Shown here: one piece after another, positions 1 through 5,480 of the stretch
How positions within the stretch are numbered: position 1 is the first letter of the stretch
How the letters are laid out: each line of letters begins with the position of its first letter
DNA from: Paenalcaligenes sp021793095
Lineage (GTDB): Bacteria > Pseudomonadota > Gammaproteobacteria > Burkholderiales > Burkholderiaceae_B
Assembly: GCA_027317645.1 (NCBI GenBank)
Contig: DAHVQS010000085.1
Span: forward strand, 1-5,480
Direction of reading: 5' to 3'
Length of the DNA stretch: 5,480 nucleotides
Translations under genes and position numbers: made by a program
Notes under the pieces: generated by a model
Databases searched by the model: none
Seen by the model: the letters and a program-made list of their open reading frames with translations, nothing else
What the model was told of the DNA's origin: nothing

Positions 1-632
1 TTTAACTTGGCCGTCGCTTGGACCTGCTCAATTGCTTTGATGGCGCGCCCCAAACGATGGGCCACGTTAGCAAACTCTTTGCCCATGGTTGTCGGGCTGG
101 CCGGTTGACCGTGCGTGCGCGCCAACATGGGCTGATGTGCAAACGTATGCGCCATGGCTGCGATTTTTTGATATAAATCATGCAAGGCGGGCAACACCAC
201 CTGATCCCGAGCTCGTGTCAACATCAAAGCATGCGAGGTGTTATTAATATCCTCGGAAGTGCAAGCAAAGTGGATAAACTCGGCCGCCTCAGGCAAATCG
301 GGCTCTTTGCTGATGTGCTCTTTGAGCCAGTATTCGACAGCCTTAACATCATGGTTTGTGACGCGCTCGATCTCTTTGATACGCTCAGCATCTTGTTCGC
401 TAAACTGGGTCACCAACTGACGTAAAAACGCCTCACCTTTGGGGCTAAAGCGAGGCAACTCGGGCAACCCGGCTTTTGACAAAGCGATTAACCAAGCAAC
501 CTCGACCTCAACTCGATGGGCCATAAATCCCGCCTCGGATAAAAAGGGGCGCAAAGATTCAGTGGCACGGCCATAACGACCATCAATGGGAGACAAAGCA
601 TTTAAAGGGGTAAGTGTTTCTGCGATGCGCAT
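1..632 (-). CDS. purB: Adenylosuccinate lyase, N-terminal part (cut by window edge)
   Basis: Adenylosuccinate lyase is a cytoplasmic fumarase/aspartase-superfamily enzyme. It acts twice in purine synthesis, converting SAICAR to AICAR and adenylosuccinate to AMP, and releases fumarate both times. My translation from the ATG at 632 gives 210 residues, somewhat under half of the roughly 456 usual for the E. coli type. Visible hallmarks are LSPIDGRYG (residues 13-21), TNHDVKAVEYWLKEH (92-106), HFACTSEDINN (121-131) and ARTHGQP (171-177), whose His174 matches the conserved histidine of E. coli PurB (His171). The C-terminal SSxMPxKxNP signature loop lies beyond the left edge. The start is well fixed: an in-frame TGA lies two codons upstream, and the N-terminus aligns with family members. 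No strong Shine-Dalgarno sequence is visible, only a GAG very close to the ATG. It is transcribed divergently from the GST gene. The family assignment is very secure. Confidence 0.96.
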   Translation of the reverse strand, partial: MRIAETLTPLNALSPIDGRYGRATESLRPFLSEAGFMAHRVEVEVAWLIALSKAGLPELPRFSPKGEAFLRQLVTQFSEQDAERIKEIERVTNHDVKAVEYWLKEHISKEPDLPEAAEFIHFACTSEDINNTSHALMLTRARDQVVLPALHDLYQKIAAMAHTFAHQPMLARTHGQPASPTTMGKEFANVAHRLGRAIKAIEQVQATAKL

Positions 633-662
633 AACTCAATCAATTGAAAATGTAAATACGAT

Positions 663-671
663 ATTCTAACA
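663..671 (-). promoter_or_regulatory. Candidate extended -10 promoter for purB
   Basis: Read on the minus strand this is TGTTAGAAT, a TGn extension plus a TAGAAT -10 hexamer (663-668). It would place a start site near 656, giving a leader of about 24 bases before the purB ATG. The region 17 bases upstream is GC-rich and shows no recognisable -35, which fits an extended -10 promoter. This is prediction from motif only. Confidence 0.45.
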
Positions 672-672
672 C

Positions 673-747
673 TGCAGGGATTTTCGCGCGGATGATGACG
701 AATAAACCACAGTTCAGTCCAAAAAGCCCTATAAAACCATCCCTGCA
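673..747. repeat. 9-bp perfect inverted repeat in the purB/gst divergent region
   Basis: TGCAGGGAT at 673-681 and its exact reverse complement ATCCCTGCA at 739-747 are separated by 57 bases. The left arm sits immediately upstream of the candidate purB -10. The right arm lies about 34 bases upstream of the candidate gst -10. The arms could be paired binding sites for one regulator or simply chance; the loop is too long for a terminator. The match does not extend beyond nine bases in either direction. Confidence 0.35.
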
Positions 748-777
748 AGGCCGTTGCCGTGCTTTATATGGCCATCT

Positions 778-786
778 TGATATACT
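778..786 (+). promoter_or_regulatory. Candidate extended -10 promoter for the GST gene
   Basis: TGATATACT is a textbook extended -10 (TG, one base, then TATACT at 781-786). The expected start site is near 793, leaving a leader of about 25 bases before the ATG at 818. No good -35 lies at 16-18 bases spacing; TTGCCG at 754-759 is 21 bases away, which is too far. This is motif-based prediction. Confidence 0.5.
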
Positions 787-817
787 TTGAGAGGCACACA
801 ATCAATTAAAAATATAT

Positions 818-1423
818 ATGAAACTCATCGGTTCTCTAACTAGTCCGTATGTTCGCAAAGTACGCGTGGTCATGGCGGAAAAAAAACTCGACTACGAACT
901 CGTCATTGACGATGTTTGGAGTGCAGACGCCATCATCACCGAACACAATCCTCTTGGCAAGGTTCCCTGCCTGGCCATAGATGATTTTGGAAACCTATTT
1001 GATTCGCGCGTCATCGTCGAATATTTGGATACGCTCTCGCCCGTCAGTCGGCTACTGCCCCAAACCGGTCGTGATCGAGCGCTGGTCAAACTCTGGGAGG
1101 CCGCAGCAGATGGCCTCATGGATGCCGCCATCAGTATCCACATCGAAAAGAATCAACGTGCTACCCATCAGCAAAACCCTGCTTGGATCGCCCGCCAACA
1201 AGAAAAAATCACGCGCACACTGGCTTATCTAGAGACTCAATTGGGTGAAAACTCATTTTGTTCGGGGATTAATTTTAGCCTAGCGGATATTGCCGTCGGC
1301 TGTGCCCTCGGCTATCTCGACCTGCGCTTTAAAGATCTCGACTGGCGCGCCCAACACGAACAATTAGCGCGGCTGTGCGACAAGCTCTACCAGCGCCCTT
1401 CTTTCATACAAACCCAACCCTAA
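818..1423 (+). CDS. Glutathione S-transferase family protein, YibF-like
   Basis: This 201-residue protein has the size and two-domain layout of cytosolic glutathione S-transferases and resembles E. coli YibF along its length. The N-terminal thioredoxin-like domain (about 1-75) opens with MKLIGSLTSPYVRKVR. Ser9 sits at the usual catalytic Ser/Cys position before Pro10. The NPLGKVP segment (44-50) carries the cis-proline Pro50, and Asp62-Ser63 matches the motif that binds the gamma-glutamyl group of glutathione. The helical C-terminal domain has ADGLMDA (97-103) and the N-capping box SLAD (154-157). No signal peptide is apparent, so it should be cytoplasmic. Its substrate cannot be read from sequence; YibF itself is poorly characterised. 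The start is supported because the family's conserved N-terminus begins exactly here. However, the AT-rich stretch before the ATG has no Shine-Dalgarno at normal distance; GAGAGG at 789-794 is 23 bases away and overlaps the expected transcription start. Confidence 0.92.
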   Translation: MKLIGSLTSPYVRKVRVVMAEKKLDYELVIDDVWSADAIITEHNPLGKVPCLAIDDFGNLFDSRVIVEYLDTLSPVSRLLPQTGRDRALVKLWEAAADGLMDAAISIHIEKNQRATHQQNPAWIARQQEKITRTLAYLETQLGENSFCSGINFSLADIAVGCALGYLDLRFKDLDWRAQHEQLARLCDKLYQRPSFIQTQP

Positions 1424-1430
1424 GAGACCA

Positions 1431-1474
1431 GTCCCCTACGGCTACCTTTAACCGCTTTGCCTGCCTTAGGGGGC
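1431..1474 (+). terminator. Hairpin between convergent gst and tauE-like genes; possible terminator
   Basis: The arms 1431-1442 and 1463-1474 form a 12-position stem with eleven pairs, one of them G-T (G-U in RNA), and a single C/T mismatch at 1439/1466. The loop is 20 bases (1443-1462). It begins eight bases after the gst stop and lies 36 bases past the stop of the minus-strand permease gene. The plus-strand tail is AGATTTAAATAT, a poor U tract, and the minus-strand tail lacks one altogether. The structure is plain from the sequence. Its role as an intrinsic terminator for gst, or as a bidirectional 3'-end stabiliser, is inference. Confidence 0.5.
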
Positions 1475-1509
1475 AGATTTAAATATCCAACCCCCTCTTT
1501 ATATCAACC

Positions 1510-2325
1510 TCAGCCGCGGACGAAAAAAGTCTCATAGATCATCTGAGTACCCAAAATAAATAGCAACCCAGCAAAAATACGCTTGAGGTGATTCACGGGC
1601 AAGCGGTGCGCTGCAGCAGCCCCAAAGGGGGCGGTCAGCACACTCATGACGGTGAGTGTAATCAACGCCGGCCAGTAGTTATACCCCAGCATGCCGGGAA
1701 TATTTTTGGTCGTTTCGTAACCAGACCACACATAGCCCAAGCTGTTAGACAGCGCAATAAAAAAGCCCAACGCCGCTGAGGTTGCCACCGCTTGTGCCAT
1801 ATGCAGTCGGGCACGCACTAAATAAGGGACGGATAAAAACCCGCCCCCTGCCCCTAATAAGCCCGAGATCACCCCCACAACAAAACCAAAAGCCGCGGTG
1901 ACCCATTTAGGAGGCAACACGGGGGCGGCATCAGGCTTGCTCTTATGCAGCATACGAAATGCTGAAATATAGACAAAGGACACAAAGATAATGGCCAACA
2001 GCTCGTTGCTGATCATGGCAAAAATAGTGCCCCCCGCAACAAAGCCGCCTAAAATAACCCCAGGCACCATTAACTTCACAACATCCCAATGAATCGCCCG
2101 ATGTTTTTGATGGGCACGCATACTCGAGAGCGAGGTAAATACAATGGTGCCCATTGCCGTGGCGATCGCCGCATGAACCGCTAAATCTTGGGGGATACCA
2201 ATGCGCGGCAGCATATAGTTCAAAAAAGGGACCAGCATCATACCGCCCCCAATGCCGAGCAGACCCGCTGCAAAACCCACAAAGGCCCCTAGCCCGAGCA
2301 GGGCAATGAAAAAACCGATGGTCAT
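1510..2325 (-). CDS. TauE/SafE (DUF81) family inner-membrane permease
   Basis: This 271-residue, strongly hydrophobic protein has the internal duplication typical of the TauE/SafE family. GLLGIGGGMMLVPFL (21-35) is repeated as GLLGAGGGFLSVPYLV (155-170), each on the first helix of one half. The halves are joined by a polar linker around residues 125-140 (HKSKPDAAPVLPPK). About seven to eight membrane helices are expected. Family members have been linked to transport of sulfite, sulfoacetate, other organosulfur compounds and some organic anions; the substrate here cannot be told from sequence. The ATG at 2325 starts directly at the first hydrophobic segment. It is preceded 11 bases upstream by TAAGG (2337-2341 on the complement), which overlaps the mnmA stop codon. 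The 13-base gap and this overlap suggest co-transcription and possibly translational coupling with mnmA. Family assignment is secure; function is open. Confidence 0.92.
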   Translation of the reverse strand: MTIGFFIALLGLGAFVGFAAGLLGIGGGMMLVPFLNYMLPRIGIPQDLAVHAAIATAMGTIVFTSLSSMRAHQKHRAIHWDVVKLMVPGVILGGFVAGGTIFAMISNELLAIIFVSFVYISAFRMLHKSKPDAAPVLPPKWVTAAFGFVVGVISGLLGAGGGFLSVPYLVRARLHMAQAVATSAALGFFIALSNSLGYVWSGYETTKNIPGMLGYNYWPALITLTVMSVLTAPFGAAAAHRLPVNHLKRIFAGLLFILGTQMIYETFFVRG

Positions 2326-2336
2326 TGTTATTTAAA

Positions 2337-2341
2337 CCTTA
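2337..2341 (-). promoter_or_regulatory. Ribosome binding site for the permease, inside the mnmA stop
   Basis: On the minus strand TAAGG contains the mnmA stop codon TAA (2339-2341) and continues into a Shine-Dalgarno-like core 11 bases before the permease ATG. The spacing is slightly long. Sharing bases with the stop codon is a common arrangement where ribosomes finishing one gene restart on the next. Confidence 0.5.
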
Positions 2342-3439
2342 TGTAATAATCCCACCACCCAAACAAATATCACCATCGTACAGTACCGCTGACTGCCCAG
2401 GGGTGACTGCCCATTGTGGGGTGGTGAATCGCAGTGTGAATTGTTCATCTTGGGCCTGCACTAGCTGGCACGGTGTATCGGGCTGTCGGTAGCGGACCTT
2501 GGCACCATAGTCATCCTGCACCGGGGGGTGACCCGCAATCCAGCTGGCCTGCTCGGCCACCAACTCGGGCTGATAAAGCCAAGGATGATCAGAGCCCTCA
2601 ACAACATAAAGTGTATTGGCGGCCATATCTTTGCGTGCCACATACCAAGCCCCCGAAGTGCCATCTGCACCTTGGCGCCCTTTAATCCCGCCAATACCCA
2701 ACCCACGGCGTTGACCATAGGTATAAAATGCCAAGCCGATATGCTCACCAATAATATTGCCCTGGTCATCTTTGATGGGACCAGGCTCGGTAGGTAAATA
2801 ACGGTTTAAAAACTCCCTAAAGGGGCGTTCGCCAATAAAGCAAATACCTGTAGAGTCTTTTTTCTGTGCCACGGGCAGATCCAGCTTGGCGGCAATATCG
2901 CGAACCTCAGTTTTTTGTAATTCCCCCAAGGGAAAAATGGTACGTGCCAGTTGTTCTTGATTCAGACGATGCAAAAAATAGCTTTGATCTTTGCTCTTGT
3001 CTAACCCTTTGAGCAGCTGAAACTGCCCATCAACCTCGCGCACACGCGCGTAGTGCCCGGTCGCAATATGCTCAGCACCTAGCTGCATCGCATGATCTAA
3101 AAATGCCTTGAATTTGATCTCGGCATTACATAATACATCTGGATTGGGTGTACGACCTGCAGAATACTCGCGTAAAAATTCGGCAAAAACGCGATCTTTG
3201 TACTCAGCGGCAAAATTAACCGCCTCAATTTCAATGCCGATTAAATCGGCGACACTGGCAGCATCGATCCAGTCTTGGCGAGTAGAGCAGTACTCGCTGT
3301 CATCGTCGTCCTCCCAGTTTTTCATAAACAGGCCAACGACCTCATAACCTTGTTGCTTGAGTAGCCATGCCGTAATGGCTGAGTCAACGCCTCCGGACAG
3401 ACCCACAACAACACGCTCTTTACTAAACGATTTGGACAT
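2339..3439 (-). CDS. mnmA: tRNA-specific 2-thiouridylase
   Basis: MnmA (formerly TrmU) activates the wobble uridine U34 of Lys, Glu and Gln tRNAs with ATP. It then inserts sulfur delivered as persulfide from the IscS/Tus relay, making 2-thiouridine. The 366-residue length matches E. coli MnmA (368). Seen in order are the PP-loop SGGVDS (15-20), FMKNWEDDDDSEYC (38-51), GRTPNPDVLCNAEIKF (95-110) with catalytic Cys104, and TGHYAR (127-132). These are followed by DQSYFL (151-156), KKDSTGICFIGERPFREFL (193-211) with the second catalytic Cys200, GQRRGLGIGG in the central domain, and a C-terminal barrel ending TPGQSAVLYDGDICLGGGII. All key residues are intact. It starts 28 bases after the FAD-dehydrogenase stop and ends 13 bases before the permease, so it is probably the middle gene of an operon. 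No strong Shine-Dalgarno precedes its ATG; only a weak GAG about ten bases upstream is seen. Confidence 0.98.
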   Translation of the reverse strand: MSKSFSKERVVVGLSGGVDSAITAWLLKQQGYEVVGLFMKNWEDDDDSEYCSTRQDWIDAASVADLIGIEIEAVNFAAEYKDRVFAEFLREYSAGRTPNPDVLCNAEIKFKAFLDHAMQLGAEHIATGHYARVREVDGQFQLLKGLDKSKDQSYFLHRLNQEQLARTIFPLGELQKTEVRDIAAKLDLPVAQKKDSTGICFIGERPFREFLNRYLPTEPGPIKDDQGNIIGEHIGLAFYTYGQRRGLGIGGIKGRQGADGTSGAWYVARKDMAANTLYVVEGSDHPWLYQPELVAEQASWIAGHPPVQDDYGAKVRYRQPDTPCQLVQAQDEQFTLRFTTPQWAVTPGQSAVLYDGDICLGGGIIT

Positions 3440-3467
3440 AAACGGAAAACTCGTGGCCCCAAAAGAA

Positions 3468-4880
3468 TCACTCGGTAGAAAAGAAAATTTTGCCTGGATT
3501 TAGAATATTATGGGGATCCAGACTTTGCTTAATTTGCTGCATGACGTCAATAGCACTGTCGCCGAACTCTTGGGGCAAGAATTCACGCTTGTGCAAACCC
3601 ACGCCGTGCTCGCCGGTACACGTGCCCCCCGCACGCAATGCGCGCTGTACGATACGGTGATTGAGTTGCTCAGAGGCTTGCCACTCGGCAGGATCATCAG
3701 GAGACAGCAGCATTAACACATGAAAATTGCCATCGCCCACATGCCCTAAAATCGTGCTTGGGAAAGGTGCCTGTGCCATGTCTTCGGCCGTCTCAACGAC
3801 GCATTGGGCTAACTCTGAAATAGGTACGCACACATCTGTTGTGCTGGATACCGCCCCGGGGCGTAGTTGCAGCCCAGCAAAATAGGCTTGATGGCGCGCC
3901 GCCCACAAACGCGAACGGTCCTCGGGCTGATCTGCCCAATCGAAATCCATGCCTTGGTTGACCTGCGCAATCTCTTGAACAATTTCAGCCTGCTCTTGGA
4001 CCGCGCTCGGACTGCCATGAAACTCAAAGAGCAACAACGGCTTTTCTAATAAATCGAGCTTGCTGTATGCATTGGTCGCGCGCACGGCCTGCACATCCAT
4101 GAATTCAACACGGGCAATATCAATGCCCATCTGAATGACCTCGATCACGGTTTGAACCGCATCTGCTACCGTTGGAAAATGACAGACGGCTGCAGAAACT
4201 GCCTCGGGCAATGGATGCAAGCGCACGGTCAGCTCGGTAATAATGCCAAGAGTGCCCTCGCTACCAATGAATAAGCGCGTTAAATCATAACCAGCAGATG
4301 ATTTTTTAGCCCGTTGGGCCGTACGCACGATACGACCATCTGCCATAACAACGGTCAAATTGAGTACGTTTTCACGCATTGTCCCGTACCGCACAGCATT
4401 GGTGCCAGAAGCACGTGTTGCAGACATCCCACCTAGGGTAGCGTTGGCGCCGGGGTCAATAGGAAAAAACAAACCTGTTTCGGCCAGGGCGGCGTTGAGA
4501 GACTCCCGTCTGACCCCTGCCTGAACCGTGGCGGTAAAATCCTCGGCATGGATTGCCAGGATCTCATCCATTTCGGACAAATCCAAAGAAATCCCCCCTT
4601 GGATGGCCAATACATGCCCCTCTAGCGAAGTACCCGCACCATACGGAATCAATGGCACATGGTGCGTATGACAATGATGTGCGACCCAGGCGACCTCATC
4701 AGTGCTGTGCGCATAAATCACAGCCTCGGGGGCCATCGTAGGATAGGGCGACTCATCACTGCCATGCTGCTCAAGGACCGCAGGTGTCAAGCTACATCGC
4801 TCTCCGAACTTGTCCTGTAGGGCTTGAATAAATCCCTCTGGCAAAGGCCGCTTTACCTGCTGTACCGCTGCGGTATTCAT
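3468..4880 (-). CDS. FAD-linked D-2-hydroxyacid dehydrogenase (D-lactate dehydrogenase/GlcD type)
   Basis: This 470-residue protein belongs to the vanillyl-alcohol-oxidase flavoprotein superfamily, FAD_binding_4 plus FAD-oxidase_C. Such enzymes oxidise a D-2-hydroxyacid to a 2-oxoacid and pass electrons to cytochrome c, quinone or an electron-transfer flavoprotein. The FAD domain shows PYGAGTSLEGH (79-89), GANATLGGMSATRASGTNAVRYG (144-166) and GYDLTRLFIGSEGTLGIITE (197-216). The C-terminal domain shows GHVGDGNFH (379-387), with the metal- and substrate-binding histidines of this group, then GEHGVGLHK (423-431) and the terminal LDPHNILNPGK (454-464). No signal peptide or CxxC/4Fe-4S motif is visible, and no GlcE or GlcF partner lies nearby. 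It most resembles the single-subunit cytochrome-type D-lactate dehydrogenases, but D-2-hydroxyglutarate or glycolate remain possible substrates. The ATG at 4880 has a good GGAG six bases upstream. It is likely the first gene of the cluster with mnmA and the permease. Confidence 0.92.
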   Translation of the reverse strand: MNTAAVQQVKRPLPEGFIQALQDKFGERCSLTPAVLEQHGSDESPYPTMAPEAVIYAHSTDEVAWVAHHCHTHHVPLIPYGAGTSLEGHVLAIQGGISLDLSEMDEILAIHAEDFTATVQAGVRRESLNAALAETGLFFPIDPGANATLGGMSATRASGTNAVRYGTMRENVLNLTVVMADGRIVRTAQRAKKSSAGYDLTRLFIGSEGTLGIITELTVRLHPLPEAVSAAVCHFPTVADAVQTVIEVIQMGIDIARVEFMDVQAVRATNAYSKLDLLEKPLLLFEFHGSPSAVQEQAEIVQEIAQVNQGMDFDWADQPEDRSRLWAARHQAYFAGLQLRPGAVSSTTDVCVPISELAQCVVETAEDMAQAPFPSTILGHVGDGNFHVLMLLSPDDPAEWQASEQLNHRIVQRALRAGGTCTGEHGVGLHKREFLPQEFGDSAIDVMQQIKQSLDPHNILNPGKIFFSTE

Positions 4881-4886
4881 TGTTTA

Positions 4887-4890
4887 CTCC
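4887..4890 (-). promoter_or_regulatory. Ribosome binding site of the FAD-linked dehydrogenase
   Basis: GGAG on the minus strand lies six bases before the ATG at 4880. It is the clearest Shine-Dalgarno in the window and supports that start. The rest of the 86-base gap up to the DAHP synthase stop shows no convincing promoter or terminator, so read-through from the DAHP synthase gene is possible. Confidence 0.6.
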
Positions 4891-4966
4891 GTCAAACCTC
4901 GTCATTTAATGCGAGACCAAAGACTCAACTAACCCGCCGTACCCCGCGCTTTATCGCACATACAGC

Positions 4967-5480
4967 TTAGGCATGAGCCACATTTGTCTCTGGCTTATGG
5001 GCCATTTTACGCCTTTCTTGGACGGCTTGGGACAATCTTTCTAAAACCACCTCGGTATCGTCCCATCCGATGCAGCCATCGGTAATGCTCTGACCATAGG
5101 TGAGTGCTTGTCCATCAACTAAATCCTGACGCCCAGCGACCAGATGGCTCTCGATCATCACACCAATAATACGATCATCGCCTCCACTGATCTGCGCCCC
5201 AACATCTGCCAACACCTCGGGCTGGCGGCGATAGTCCTTATTGCTATTTGAGTGGCTGGAGTCAATCATGATCGCGGGGCGCAATCCGGCCGCTTGCATT
5301 TTTTGGCTGGCTTGCTCTACGCTTTGCGCATCATAGTTTGGCTGAGGCCCCCCACGCAGAATGATATGGCAATCCTCGTTGCCCAATGTCGACACAATCG
5401 CGGAATGACCGCCTTTGGTCACCGATAAAAAGTGGTGTGGATGGGATGCGGCCTTAATGGCATCTACCGCCATGCCAATG
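4967..5480 (-). CDS. aroG: Class I DAHP synthase (3-deoxy-7-phosphoheptulonate synthase), C-terminal part
   Basis: The enzyme condenses phosphoenolpyruvate with erythrose 4-phosphate, the first committed step of the shikimate pathway in the cytoplasm. The reading frame stays open to the right edge, so the ATG at 5473 is internal (it follows Ile-Gly in frame) and the gene continues outside the window. The 170 visible residues match the C-terminal half of E. coli AroG/AroF. Recognisable are FLSVTKGGHSAIV, HIILRGG (PEP-phosphate-binding arginine), MIDSSHSNSNK with the metal-binding His near 5252-5254, VMIESHL with a metal-binding Glu, and YGQSITDGCIGW with the last metal-binding Asp. The allosteric N-terminal region is outside the window, so feedback type (Phe, Tyr or Trp) cannot be judged; the aroG symbol is used for the family, not for Phe sensitivity. 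The protein ends in a short polar tail (KMAHKPETNVAHA) past the usual ARR end of E. coli AroG. Confidence 0.94.
   Translation of the reverse strand, partial: IGMAVDAIKAASHPHHFLSVTKGGHSAIVSTLGNEDCHIILRGGPQPNYDAQSVEQASQKMQAAGLRPAIMIDSSHSNSNKDYRRQPEVLADVGAQISGGDDRIIGVMIESHLVAGRQDLVDGQALTYGQSITDGCIGWDDTEVVLERLSQAVQERRKMAHKPETNVAHA

Noticed and set aside
180..425. Plus-strand open frame of 81 codons.
   Set aside because: It lies wholly antisense to purB, whose conserved motifs are continuous here; it is a codon-bias shadow.
692..790. Small plus-strand open frame of 32 residues upstream of gst (starts MMTNKPQF, ends GHLDIL).
   Set aside because: Its length is easily reached by chance, its AGGGA is 11 bases away, it overlaps the gst promoter and it resembles no family I know. 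Conservation in relatives would be needed to reconsider it.
2461..2797. Open frames on both strands inside the 3' part of mnmA.
   Set aside because: They overlap the intact, strongly conserved mnmA frame and have low-complexity, unfamiliar translations.
4553..4741. Plus-strand open frame opposite the start of the FAD-dehydrogenase gene.
   Set aside because: It is antisense to a conserved flavin-binding region, has no ribosome binding site that I can see and shows no recognisable domain.
4881..4966. Possible terminator or promoter between the DAHP synthase gene and the FAD-dehydrogenase gene.
   Set aside because: Only short GC-rich repeats and poorly spaced -35/-10 look-alikes (TTGAGT, TAAATG) are present, with no stem plus U tract.
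5471..5473. Treating the ATG at 5473 as the true start of a short DAHP synthase.
   Set aside because: The frame stays open upstream to the window edge with conserved residues, and the family is roughly twice this length; the gene is cut by the window, not truncated.

Overview
This is an ordinary chromosomal housekeeping stretch, probably from a betaproteobacterium (Burkholderiales; an Alcaligenaceae-like genome of moderate G+C is my best guess). The guess rests on the protein families seen: a long E. coli-type PurB, a YibF-like glutathione transferase, MnmA, and a class I AroG-type DAHP synthase. No rRNA or other decisive marker is present, so the taxonomy is inference. I saw no mobile element, CRISPR array, tRNA, toxin-antitoxin pair or defence gene, and I did not find a previously undescribed system.

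Layout from left to right. Positions 1-632 hold the N-terminal 210 residues of adenylosuccinate lyase (purB, minus strand), running off the left edge. Positions 633-817 are a compact, AT-rich divergent intergenic region with an extended -10 promoter candidate facing each way and a 9-bp inverted repeat. Positions 818-1423 encode a YibF-like glutathione S-transferase, the only plus-strand gene. Positions 1424-1509 separate convergent genes and contain a strong imperfect hairpin. Positions 1510-4880 are a three-gene minus-strand cluster, transcribed as FAD-linked 2-hydroxyacid dehydrogenase (3468-4880), then mnmA (2339-3439), then a TauE/SafE-family permease (1510-2325). The gaps are 28 and 13 bases, so co-transcription is likely. 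Positions 4967-5480 hold the C-terminal 170 residues of DAHP synthase (minus strand), entering from the right edge.

Functionally the genes are mixed: purine synthesis (purB), thiol chemistry (gst), tRNA wobble-uridine thiolation (mnmA), a permease of a family often tied to sulfur compounds or organic anions (tauE-like), flavin-dependent hydroxyacid oxidation, and the entry step of aromatic amino acid synthesis. The only suggestive functional link is mnmA next to a TauE/SafE permease, and it remains a hypothesis. The other open questions concern regulation: the purB/gst divergent promoter region, the convergent hairpin, and the unknown substrate of the FAD enzyme.
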